Assembly (NCBI RefSeq): GCF_004118265.1
Contig: NZ_SDHW01000005.1
Location: 248,001-312,000, forward strand
From: Lacibacter luteus
GTDB lineage: Bacteria; Bacteroidota; Bacteroidia; Chitinophagales; Chitinophagaceae
DNA length: 64,000 bases
Direction: 5' to 3'
The notes below the pieces were generated by a model, which ran no database searches, was not told where the DNA came from, and worked only from the letters and a program-made list of their open reading frames with translations. Below, piece after piece: positions 51,471 through 58,715 of the stretch; position 1 is the first letter of the stretch, and each line of letters opens with the position of its first letter. Made by a program: the position numbers and the translations under genes.

Positions 51471-51581
51471 TTTGAATAGGAGGAAAGAAACAGGTTGAAG
51501 AAGTAAGAAGTTTCTGCCTACCAGAATAATCCGTGCAGAATGAAAAAGGTTCTTTCAGGCGTATGATTGAGTTGGGAAAAG

Positions 51582-51974
51582 TCAGGTATTAGAATGAAGT
51601 GCCATTGAATTTCCTTCGCTGTCAATAAAGAAAGCCATAAATCCATTTTGCCCGATAGATGTTTTCGGCATGGTTATTTTTCCTCCTGCCTTTTCAATCC
51701 GGTCAAGCACCTCCTGCAGATCAGGATTTGCATTGAGATAAATAATCGAACCTGTTGTACCCGGAGTATGCATGGGACTTTGTGCCAAACCGCCTGCAAC
51801 TTTTCCTTTTGCCGGATCAAATGGAAACATCGCATACTTCATACCTTCCATTTCCATTTCTCCCATTGTGATTTCGAAAATACTTTCGTAGAATTTTTTT
51901 GCCCTTGAAATATCTGAAACAGAAATTTCGAACCAATTAATCGCATTCGTTGCAGAACTCATTTTGTCGTTCAT
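51582..51974 (-). CDS. VOC (glyoxalase-like) protein
   Basis: A 130-residue protein taken from the ATG at 51974 (MNDKMSSATNAINWFEISVSD). INWFEISVSDISRAKKFYESIF is the first half of a VOC domain; TGSIIYLNANPDLQEVLDRIEKAGGKI and NGFMAFFIDSEGNSMALHS form the second. It resembles the bacterial glyoxalase/bleomycin-resistance proteins of unknown substrate. Monocistronic. It is the third VOC-family protein in the window. Confidence 0.83.
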   Translation of the reverse strand: MNDKMSSATNAINWFEISVSDISRAKKFYESIFEITMGEMEMEGMKYAMFPFDPAKGKVAGGLAQSPMHTPGTTGSIIYLNANPDLQEVLDRIEKAGGKITMPKTSIGQNGFMAFFIDSEGNSMALHSNT

Positions 51975-51998
51975 ATAAATGTTCTTTGTTGTTAACAA

Positions 51999-52320
51999 AT
52001 CGTAGTTGCATTAAAGCTACTCAATTTTTAAGAGTCTAATATTATTTCAGCCAAGGTCTGGCCTAAACCGAGCTAGGGATTAATGTTCTTTACTAAAGAA
52101 TATTGTTTTTTGTTTCGTAGGAACTGTTGATCGGTAGATGATGATGTTGGGCAAGGTTCGTGCTGTAGGTACGATTGAAAAAATAGCACAAGCGAGACGC
52201 TTGCGCTAAAGTGATAATCAATTTCTTAAGATGTGCCAGAATAGAAGTTGCAAAAACTATCGCTTGCTCCCGGGGTTGGCTAAGGCCAAACCCAAGGCTG
52301 AGGAAAGAGAAAGGACGTTA
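51999..52320. other. intergenic island with palindromic sequence
   Basis: About 320 bp without a gene. A REP-like palindrome AGCACAAGCGAGACGCTTGCGCT (a stem of CAAGCG/CGCTTG plus a flanking AGC/GCT pair) lies at 52185-52207, and GGTCTGGCCTAAAC and GGTTGGCTAAGGCCAAACCC give further short dyads. It may be a decayed repeat region. Confidence 0.4.
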
Positions 52321-52830
52321 TTAAATGAGTAATGGTGGTAAATCTATCTTGAGAACTTGTTCGGCTTTAAGTCTAATGTCAATGAGGTTTTTTTTGGATA
52401 TCGTGTAAATATAACTTCTGACTTTATAGCATTTCCCCGTTGAGAGGTCAAGCTTGATGTTATTTTCTAACTGATGAGCATGTGGGTTTGAAGGGAATGG
52501 GTCTTTATCATAACGATGAATAATCCAAATAAGCCCGTTTGACTTGATTTTGACTTTATATCGTAACAGGAATTCATCTGGCAATAGGTCCTTATTTGTT
52601 TCTATAGACCTTGTCAAAATTGAGAAATCGAAATCATTTAAAATCTCAATTATATCTGTTATTGAAATTTCAATATCCCAAAGATCACCCCGCCATTCAA
52701 AGTTGTATTTGTCGGATAGTCTCATGTAGAGTGCATCCTCAATATCAGTAATGGTAACCTTCTCCTTATTTTTCTGACTATAATACTCCGCAGATGCTTC
52801 TAAAATCGAAATTAATTGCTCGATCTCCAT
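52321..52830 (-). CDS. hypothetical protein with a HRYDKDPFPSNPHAH motif
   Basis: A 169-residue soluble protein, lower in GC than its neighbours. A conserved-looking core IWIIHRYDKDPFPSNPHAH followed by ENNIKLDLSTGKCYKV lies at about 102-138. I recall similar cores in small proteins of accessory genome regions but cannot name the family; His/Asp-rich motifs of this shape could be catalytic. It is isolated and preceded by an ORF-poor repeat-like region, suggesting an accessory gene. Confidence 0.65.
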   Translation of the reverse strand: MEIEQLISILEASAEYYSQKNKEKVTITDIEDALYMRLSDKYNFEWRGDLWDIEISITDIIEILNDFDFSILTRSIETNKDLLPDEFLLRYKVKIKSNGLIWIIHRYDKDPFPSNPHAHQLENNIKLDLSTGKCYKVRSYIYTISKKNLIDIRLKAEQVLKIDLPPLLI

Positions 52831-52894
52831 TTGTTGTAAAATGAGAAGTTAGATAGTACAGCTTGAATGCTTTCTTTTTTTTGACTAACGTATA

Positions 52895-54868
52895 TCACCC
52901 CGCCTTACTCTCCAGCTCCATCACTTTCTCAAACGCCGCTTCATATTCTGCATTGAACTGTGCTAAATCTTTGCTCAGCTTTTGGTACGACATTTCTGTT
53001 TGTTTGAATTTGTCTTTATCAGAATAAGTAGAAGGATCGGAGAGCTGTGCTTCCATCTTATTCTTTTCAATTGTGGTAGTATTGATCTTCTCTTCCAGCT
53101 GCTGCAAAATGCGTTGCTGCTTTTGCAATTCTTTCTTTGCTTCTTTGTTGATCACCACTTTGCTGTCAGCAACAGGAGCGGGGGCTGGCTTTTCTTCCAC
53201 CACTTTTTTTACTTCAACTTTCTTTTCACTACTGGCTGCAGACTCTTTGTTATCAGCTTCTCTTTTTGCCATCCGTTCTTTCCACTCTAAATATTCGGTG
53301 TAAGTGCCTTTAAATTCTTTGATCTCTTCGTCCACAATTTCCCAGATCTTATTGGCGGTTTGCGAAACAAAGAAACGGTCGTGGCTTACAAGAATAATGC
53401 TGCCCTGGTATTTGTTCAGTGCTTCGATCAACAATTCAACCGAGTGCATGTCTAAGTGGTTCGTCGGTTCATCGAGCATGAGGAAGTTAGCCTTGCTGAT
53501 AATGGTTTTCGCCAAGGCGATCCTTGCTTTCTCACCACCACTTAACACTTTGATCTTTTTATCTACATCATCGCCACCAAACAAAAAGCAACCAAGCAGC
53601 GTACGTAATTCCTGGTCGGTTTTCTGCGTGCCGCAGGTTTTTAATTCATCCAGCAATGTATGATTGAGGCCTAACGATTCCAACTGATGCTGTGCATAAA
53701 AACTCTCATCAACATTATGTCCCCATTTGCGTTCGCCTTCAAAACTTTCAACACCGGCAATAATGCGCAACAGTGTCGATTTACCTTTACCATTCGCACC
53801 GATCAATGCAATTTTATCACCACGCTCAATTTCCGCATTGCCATTTGTTACAATACGGGTGCTGCCGTAATGTTTGGTAATATGTTTCAATTCGCACAAC
53901 ACTTTGCCCGGCATTTTATCAACCGCAAAGTTGATGCGGATATTCGGACGGTCATTGGTTGGCGCTTCAATCACATCCAGCTTTTCTAATTTTTTGATCG
54001 CTGTTTGTGCAGCTGCTGCTTTACTTGCTTTTGCACGGAAGCGCTCAATAAAACGTTCCTGCTGACGGATAAAGTCCTGCTGATTTTCGAAGGCTTTCAT
54101 CTGCAGTTCCATCCGCACTTCTTTCTCCTTTTGATAGAAAGAATAATTACCTCCGTAAATATGCAGACCCTGTTGAAACACTTCAACGATCTTCGTTACC
54201 ATACGATCAAGGAACCAACGGTCGTGCGATACAATCACAACCGATCCTTGATAATGCAGCAAATATTTTTCTAACCATTCAATACTGGGAAGATCCAAGT
54301 GGTTCGTCGGTTCATCCAATAACAACATGTCAGGTTGTTGCAGGATCATCTTTGCCAGCAGCACACGCATACGCCAGCCACCGCTGAACTCTTTATACGG
54401 TCGTTGCAGATCGGCATTGGCAAAACCAAGTCCCTGCAAAATTTCTTCTGTTTTGTGATGGATATTGTAACCATCAAGCGTATCCATTTCATGCAGCTTA
54501 TCGCTGTACAAATGAAGCAGTGCTTCATCTTCATGATTTTTTTCTAACTGGATGCCCAGCTCTTCAATTTCTTTTTCGAGCAGCAACACTTTTTCAAACG
54601 CACCCAATGCCACCTGCAAAATGGATTCGCTGGTATCAAAACTCAACAGATCCTGGTGCAGGTAACCAATACTGGTGTTACGGCTGCGGATCACCTCGCC
54701 TTTTGAAGGTTGATATTCGCCCACCAGCAACTTCAGCAGGGTTGATTTACCCGTGCCGTTATACCCGATCAAACCAATGCGTTCATTGGGATGAATATGC
54801 CAGGTCGACTCTTCCACAATGGCTCTTGCGCCAAACTCAAACGTTACATTCTGAAAACCAGCTAACAT
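52895..54868 (-). CDS. ABC-F family ATPase
   Basis: A 657-residue protein from the ATG at 54868 (MLAGFQNVTFEFGARAIVEE). It has two ABC domains: Walker A GYNGTGKST and signature FSGGWRMR in the first, ANGKGKST and LSGGEKAR in the second, with Walker B LLLDEPTNHLDLPS and FLMLDEPTNHLDMHS. The linker between domains and a C-terminal coiled coil (KKELQKQQRILQQLEEKI) are typical of the Uup/ABC-F group. These proteins act on ribosomes, some in antibiotic resistance, and are not transporters. Lack of membrane segments fits. A TATCTTTG box lies 18 bp upstream of the start. Confidence 0.92.
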   Translation of the reverse strand: MLAGFQNVTFEFGARAIVEESTWHIHPNERIGLIGYNGTGKSTLLKLLVGEYQPSKGEVIRSRNTSIGYLHQDLLSFDTSESILQVALGAFEKVLLLEKEIEELGIQLEKNHEDEALLHLYSDKLHEMDTLDGYNIHHKTEEILQGLGFANADLQRPYKEFSGGWRMRVLLAKMILQQPDMLLLDEPTNHLDLPSIEWLEKYLLHYQGSVVIVSHDRWFLDRMVTKIVEVFQQGLHIYGGNYSFYQKEKEVRMELQMKAFENQQDFIRQQERFIERFRAKASKAAAAQTAIKKLEKLDVIEAPTNDRPNIRINFAVDKMPGKVLCELKHITKHYGSTRIVTNGNAEIERGDKIALIGANGKGKSTLLRIIAGVESFEGERKWGHNVDESFYAQHQLESLGLNHTLLDELKTCGTQKTDQELRTLLGCFLFGGDDVDKKIKVLSGGEKARIALAKTIISKANFLMLDEPTNHLDMHSVELLIEALNKYQGSIILVSHDRFFVSQTANKIWEIVDEEIKEFKGTYTEYLEWKERMAKREADNKESAASSEKKVEVKKVVEEKPAPAPVADSKVVINKEAKKELQKQQRILQQLEEKINTTTIEKNKMEAQLSDPSTYSDKDKFKQTEMSYQKLSKDLAQFNAEYEAAFEKVMELESKAG

Positions 54869-54886
54869 AATTTGTAAAATGAGCCG

Positions 54887-54894
54887 CAAAGATA
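54887..54894 (-). promoter_or_regulatory. putative -7 box of the ABC-F gene
   Basis: TATCTTTG, an exact TAnnTTTG match, with a leader of about 14 nt. Confidence 0.45.
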
Positions 54895-54940
54895 AGGTTT
54901 AAGTGCGGGGTGAGAGGTAAGAATTAGAGGTGCGAAGAGG

Positions 54941-55004
54941 AGGTATGCCATACCTATCTGCCAGTAGAACGAATGGTTGGCAGATAAACAGGTATGGCAT
55001 ACCT
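54941..55004. repeat. foldback element built from AGGTATGCCATACCT arms
   Basis: AGGTATGCCATACCT-ATCTGCCA (54941-54963) is inverted at 54978-55004 as TGGCAGAT-aaac-AGGTATGGCATACCT. Each arm is itself nearly palindromic. The loop contains AACGAATGG. It lies between the divergent ABC-F and DUF3347 genes and leaves little room for promoters except beyond its ends. Confidence 0.7.
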
Positions 55005-55031
55005 AACAGCTGCTGCAAACTCCACAGGTCT

Positions 55032-55039
55032 TATCTTTG
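55032..55039 (+). promoter_or_regulatory. putative -7 box of the DUF3347 gene
   Basis: TATCTTTG, an exact TAnnTTTG match, 15 bp before the ATG at 55055; it supports that start over one at 55037. Confidence 0.45.
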
Positions 55040-55054
55040 CCCAAAATTTTTTGT

Positions 55055-55636
55055 ATGAAAAAGACTTTGCTTATCCTCTCCGTTGTTTTTTTGGCCGTTG
55101 CCTGTAAAAACAAAGAAGAAAAAACAGAAGAAACAGTTACAACTCCTGAAGCAAAAAATACATCAGGTTATGCTTATAGCGAAACCTTTAACCAATCAAT
55201 GACGAATGTGCTGACTGCCTATTACGGTTTGAAAGATGCGTTTGTAGCGAGTGATACAGTTAAAGTAAATGCAGCGGCTGTTACGTTAAGAAGTTTACTG
55301 GACAGTTTAAAGCTGGATGAAGTACAGAAATTTGATACACTTGGTTTCTCCAGCATCAACGGTCGTCCGGGTGATGTAGCAGCAGAATTAGGTGGTTTGC
55401 TGGGCGAAAAAGAACTGGAGAAAAAACGTGAGTCATTCGAAATGGTATCGAATGCATTTTACGATATGGTACGTGTTATTAAACCAACAGGTGCAACCAT
55501 TTATTATCAATATTGCCCGATGGCCTTTAACGATAAAGGTGCATACTGGCTCAGCAATGCAGACAGCATCATGAATCCTTACTTCGGTAAAAAGATGTTG
55601 ACCTGTGGTGAAGTGAAGGAGACGTTGAAGTACTGA
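55055..55636 (+). CDS. DUF3347 lipoprotein
   Basis: A 193-residue protein from the ATG at 55055 (MKKTLLILSVVFLAVAC), a clear lipoprotein signal. The DUF3347 domain is recognised by FNQSMTNVLTAYYGLKDAFVASDTVKVNAAA and by the C-terminal YYQYCPMAFNDKGAYWLSNADSIMNPYFGKKMLTCGEVKETL, whose Cys-Pro-Met and Cys may bind copper or another metal. In Bacteroidota this domain often accompanies metal efflux proteins. Monocistronic here. Confidence 0.87.
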   Translation: MKKTLLILSVVFLAVACKNKEEKTEETVTTPEAKNTSGYAYSETFNQSMTNVLTAYYGLKDAFVASDTVKVNAAAVTLRSLLDSLKLDEVQKFDTLGFSSINGRPGDVAAELGGLLGEKELEKKRESFEMVSNAFYDMVRVIKPTGATIYYQYCPMAFNDKGAYWLSNADSIMNPYFGKKMLTCGEVKETLKY

Positions 55637-55727
55637 GATGAAGTTTGATTTATGATGTAGGAGGTATGATGTGAATGTTTCTCTTCTGGCACTTTTGTAA
55701 GAATCAGCTGAAAATGCAGATGATATT

Positions 55728-56096
55728 ATGAACTTAAGCGGAATTATATTGTACGTACAGGATATAGAACGTCTGAGTAAATTTTACGAAGAGCATTTTC
55801 ATTTTGAAGTGGCGGAAGAATCTCTTCCTTATTGGATTCTTTTAAAATCAGGTGGAGCAGAATTGGGCTTGCATAAAGCAGGCGTAGCAATGGATATATC
55901 TGCAGGTAATGCAGGTGAAAACAATAATGCCAAATTGATTTTTGAAACGGAGGAAGATATTGTGATGCTAAGGGAAAAACTGAAAAGTAAGCAAATACAA
56001 GTGAGAGAAATTAAAACATGGGATGATTATGATTATTGGTTGTGTGATGGCGTTGACCCGGAAGGAAATGTGTTTCAAATAAAACAGAAAAAATAG
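55728..56096 (+). CDS. VOC (glyoxalase-like) protein
   Basis: A 122-residue protein. The first half is GIILYVQDIERLSKFYEEHFHFEVAEE, the second has NNAKLIFETEEDIVMLREKLKSKQIQV and WLCDGVDPEGNVFQIKQ, giving the VOC fold. Substrate unknown. It lies between the DUF3347 gene and the TonB receptor on the same strand with gaps of 91 and 22 bp, so it may be transcribed with the receptor. Confidence 0.82.
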   Translation: MNLSGIILYVQDIERLSKFYEEHFHFEVAEESLPYWILLKSGGAELGLHKAGVAMDISAGNAGENNNAKLIFETEEDIVMLREKLKSKQIQVREIKTWDDYDYWLCDGVDPEGNVFQIKQKK

Positions 56097-56118
56097 TTGA
56101 ACTGTAAAAAAGAACTGA

Positions 56119-58473
56119 ATGCTCAAGCACCTTTTCCTTATCATTTTCATCATCAGCTTTTCATTTGTAACCGCACAGGAGAAATTCACCATCAGCGGTT
56201 ACGTAAAAGACAGCACCAGTAACGAAACCATTATTGGTGCCACCATCAGTGTAAAAAGTCGCACAAAAGGCATCAGCTCCAACCAATACGGTTTTTATTC
56301 CATCACACTCGACAAAGGCAGCTACACACTAACGGTATCGCATGTGGGCTTTACAGCCAAAGAAATTGACATCGATCTCAACAGTAATACCTCTCTCAAT
56401 TTCGATCTTGCTCCACGCATTGCAATTTCACAGGAAGTGATCATTTATTCTAAAAAGCGTGACCTGAATGTAAAGAGCGCACAAATGGGCAAGTTTGAGT
56501 TAAGCATGAACCAGATCAAATCAGTTCCTGCATTAGCCGGTGAAGTTGATCCGATTAAAGTATTGCAACTGTTGCCCGGTGTACGCAATGCAGGCGAAGG
56601 CAACAGTGGTTTGTATGTGCGTGGTGGTGGTCCTGATCAGAATTTGATTTTGCTGGATGATGCAGTGGTGTACAATCCCGGTCACCTGTTTGGTTTCTTT
56701 TCTGTGTTTAACAGTGATGCGTTGAAGAATGTGAGTTTGATCAAAGGCGGTATGCCTGCCAACTACGGTGGCCGCATCAGCAGCGTGGTGGATATTGCCA
56801 TGAAAGATGGTAATAATAAAAAGTTCCAGGTGGAAGGTGGTATTGGTACGATCTCTTCTCGTGTATCCATACAAGGGCCGGTTGTAAAAGAAAAAGCATC
56901 GTTCATTGTTTCTGCACGCAGAACCTATGTAGATATTCTTGCAAAGCCGTTCATTAAAAAGGAAAGTGATTTCTACGGCAGCGGTTATTATTTCTACGAT
57001 CTCAATACAAAATTCAATTATAAATTCTCAGAGAAGGATCGTCTTTTCGCCAGCGGTTATTTCGGCAGAGATGTATTCACCTTCAACAACAAAGAACGCA
57101 GCTTTGGTGCACGCATCCCCTGGGGTAATTCAACAGGTACCGTGCGTTGGAATCATGTGTTCAGTAATAAGCTGTTTTCAAATACTTCACTTGTATGGAA
57201 CGATTATCGTTTTGCTTTTGGTGGCACGCAAAGTGATTTTGAGATCAACCTCAACTCGGCTATTCGTGATGTGAGTGCGAAGATAGATTTCGATTATTAT
57301 CCTGTTACCGGTCACCAGTTAAAGTATGGTGTGAATTATACGTTTCACAAATTCAATCCACAAACAACGAGTGGAAAGAGTGGTGATGTGGTGTTTGAAC
57401 CACAAACCGTGAACAACAAGTTTGCACATGAGCTGGCTTTGTATCTCATGGACGATTGGGAAGTGAATGATCAACTCAAGATCAACTATGGGTTACGTTA
57501 CAGCATGTTTCAACAGGTAGGCCCTTACACATTGTATGTAAAAGATGCCGATGGTAACAAACTCGACAGTATGGTGTATGGAAGAGGGAAGGGCGTACAG
57601 CAATATGGTGGTTTGGAACCACGTGCAACTATTCGGTATGCATTGAATGATGAAACATCTATCAAGGCGGCCGTTACACGTAACCTGCAGTTCATTCATT
57701 TGGTGAGTAATGCTGGTACAACATTGCCAACAGACATCTGGGTACCGAGTACGCATCGTGTAAAACCACAGATCGGCTGGCAATATGCAGCAGGCTTCTT
57801 TAAAAACTTTAAAGACAATACCTGGGAAACTTCAGTTGAAGTGTATTACAAAACCATGCAGAACCAGATCGAATACAAAGAAGGATACACACCGGGCATT
57901 GGTGATCCTGAAGAAAGTTTTGTATTTGGTAAGGGATGGAGCTATGGCGCTGAGTTTTATGTAAACAAAGCAAGAGGCAATTTCACAGGATGGATCGGTT
58001 ATACTTTATCCTGGACATGGCGCAGGTTTCCCCAGTTAAATGATGGTGATAAATATCCCGGTCGTTATGATCGCAGGCATGATCTGAGTGTGGTGACCAA
58101 CTATCAGCAAAACAAGAAATGGAAATACTCTGCAGTGTTTGTGTTTGGTACAGGTAACGCATTCACCTTACCTGAACGTTTCTTTCTGGTGGATGGTGTA
58201 CTAACGCAGCAGTACAGCCGCATTAATCAATATCGCTTGCCATCGTATCATCGTCTTGATCTTTCCGCTATTTATACACCACAGCCTAAGAAAGTGCGTA
58301 AGCTGAAAATGGAGTGGGTGTTTAGTGTGTACAATGCATACAGCCGTCAGAATCCTTATTTCATTTACTACGACCAGACAGGAAATCCCTACCAGGGCAC
58401 ATTGGAAGTGGAAGCAAGGCAGGTGTCGTTGTTCCCGATCATACCAAGTGTTACATTGAATTTTAAATTGTAG
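56119..58473 (+). CDS. TonB-dependent outer-membrane receptor with carboxypeptidase-like domain
   Basis: A 784-residue receptor. The signal peptide (MLKHLFLIIFIISFSFVTAQ) is followed by a carboxypeptidase-like regulatory domain (ISGYVKDSTSNETIIGATISVKSRTKGI, to about 100), then the plug (VPALAGEVDPIKVLQLLPGVRN, GLYVRGGGPDQNLILLDDAVVYNPGHLFGFF) and a barrel ending VTLNFKL. It takes up a substrate using TonB energy. No SusD-like gene follows, so it is not a standard polysaccharide-utilisation pair; siderophore or peptide uptake is possible. Confidence 0.92.
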   Translation: MLKHLFLIIFIISFSFVTAQEKFTISGYVKDSTSNETIIGATISVKSRTKGISSNQYGFYSITLDKGSYTLTVSHVGFTAKEIDIDLNSNTSLNFDLAPRIAISQEVIIYSKKRDLNVKSAQMGKFELSMNQIKSVPALAGEVDPIKVLQLLPGVRNAGEGNSGLYVRGGGPDQNLILLDDAVVYNPGHLFGFFSVFNSDALKNVSLIKGGMPANYGGRISSVVDIAMKDGNNKKFQVEGGIGTISSRVSIQGPVVKEKASFIVSARRTYVDILAKPFIKKESDFYGSGYYFYDLNTKFNYKFSEKDRLFASGYFGRDVFTFNNKERSFGARIPWGNSTGTVRWNHVFSNKLFSNTSLVWNDYRFAFGGTQSDFEINLNSAIRDVSAKIDFDYYPVTGHQLKYGVNYTFHKFNPQTTSGKSGDVVFEPQTVNNKFAHELALYLMDDWEVNDQLKINYGLRYSMFQQVGPYTLYVKDADGNKLDSMVYGRGKGVQQYGGLEPRATIRYALNDETSIKAAVTRNLQFIHLVSNAGTTLPTDIWVPSTHRVKPQIGWQYAAGFFKNFKDNTWETSVEVYYKTMQNQIEYKEGYTPGIGDPEESFVFGKGWSYGAEFYVNKARGNFTGWIGYTLSWTWRRFPQLNDGDKYPGRYDRRHDLSVVTNYQQNKKWKYSAVFVFGTGNAFTLPERFFLVDGVLTQQYSRINQYRLPSYHRLDLSAIYTPQPKKVRKLKMEWVFSVYNAYSRQNPYFIYYDQTGNPYQGTLEVEARQVSLFPIIPSVTLNFKL

Positions 58474-58479
58474 TCTTTC

Positions 58480-58580
58480 GCCACAAAGGCTCAAAGACGC
58501 AAAGTGGCACGAAGGAAAACAAACACAGGTTTAAATACTTTTTCTTCTTTGCGCTCCTAGCGCTTTCGTGTCTTTGTGGC
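58480..58580. repeat. large foldback between the TonB receptor and GH3 genes
   Basis: GCCACAAAG (58480-58488) is inverted as CTTTGTGGC (58572-58580), and the inner sequences CAAAGACGCAAAGTGGCACGAA and TTTGCGCTCCTAGCGCTTTCGTG continue an imperfect hairpin. It may act as a terminator for the receptor and is a repeat type I recall between genes in this phylum. Confidence 0.6.
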
Positions 58581-58649
58581 AAGAAAAATCAACTTTTATA
58601 AAAAAAGCCCATTTGCTCCGTTCTGTATAAAGGATGTTTGGAGGATACC

Positions 58650-58657
58650 TACATTTG
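58650..58657 (+). promoter_or_regulatory. putative -7 box of the GH3 gene
   Basis: TACATTTG matches TAnnTTTG, 58 bp before the ATG at 58716. It lies downstream of the alternative start at 58638, favouring the later one. Confidence 0.4.
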
Positions 58658-58715
58658 CCCGAACAGGGTTTCGCCTTGTTCTTCTAATTCGATTTTTATT
58701 GTTGAAAAAATTGTT

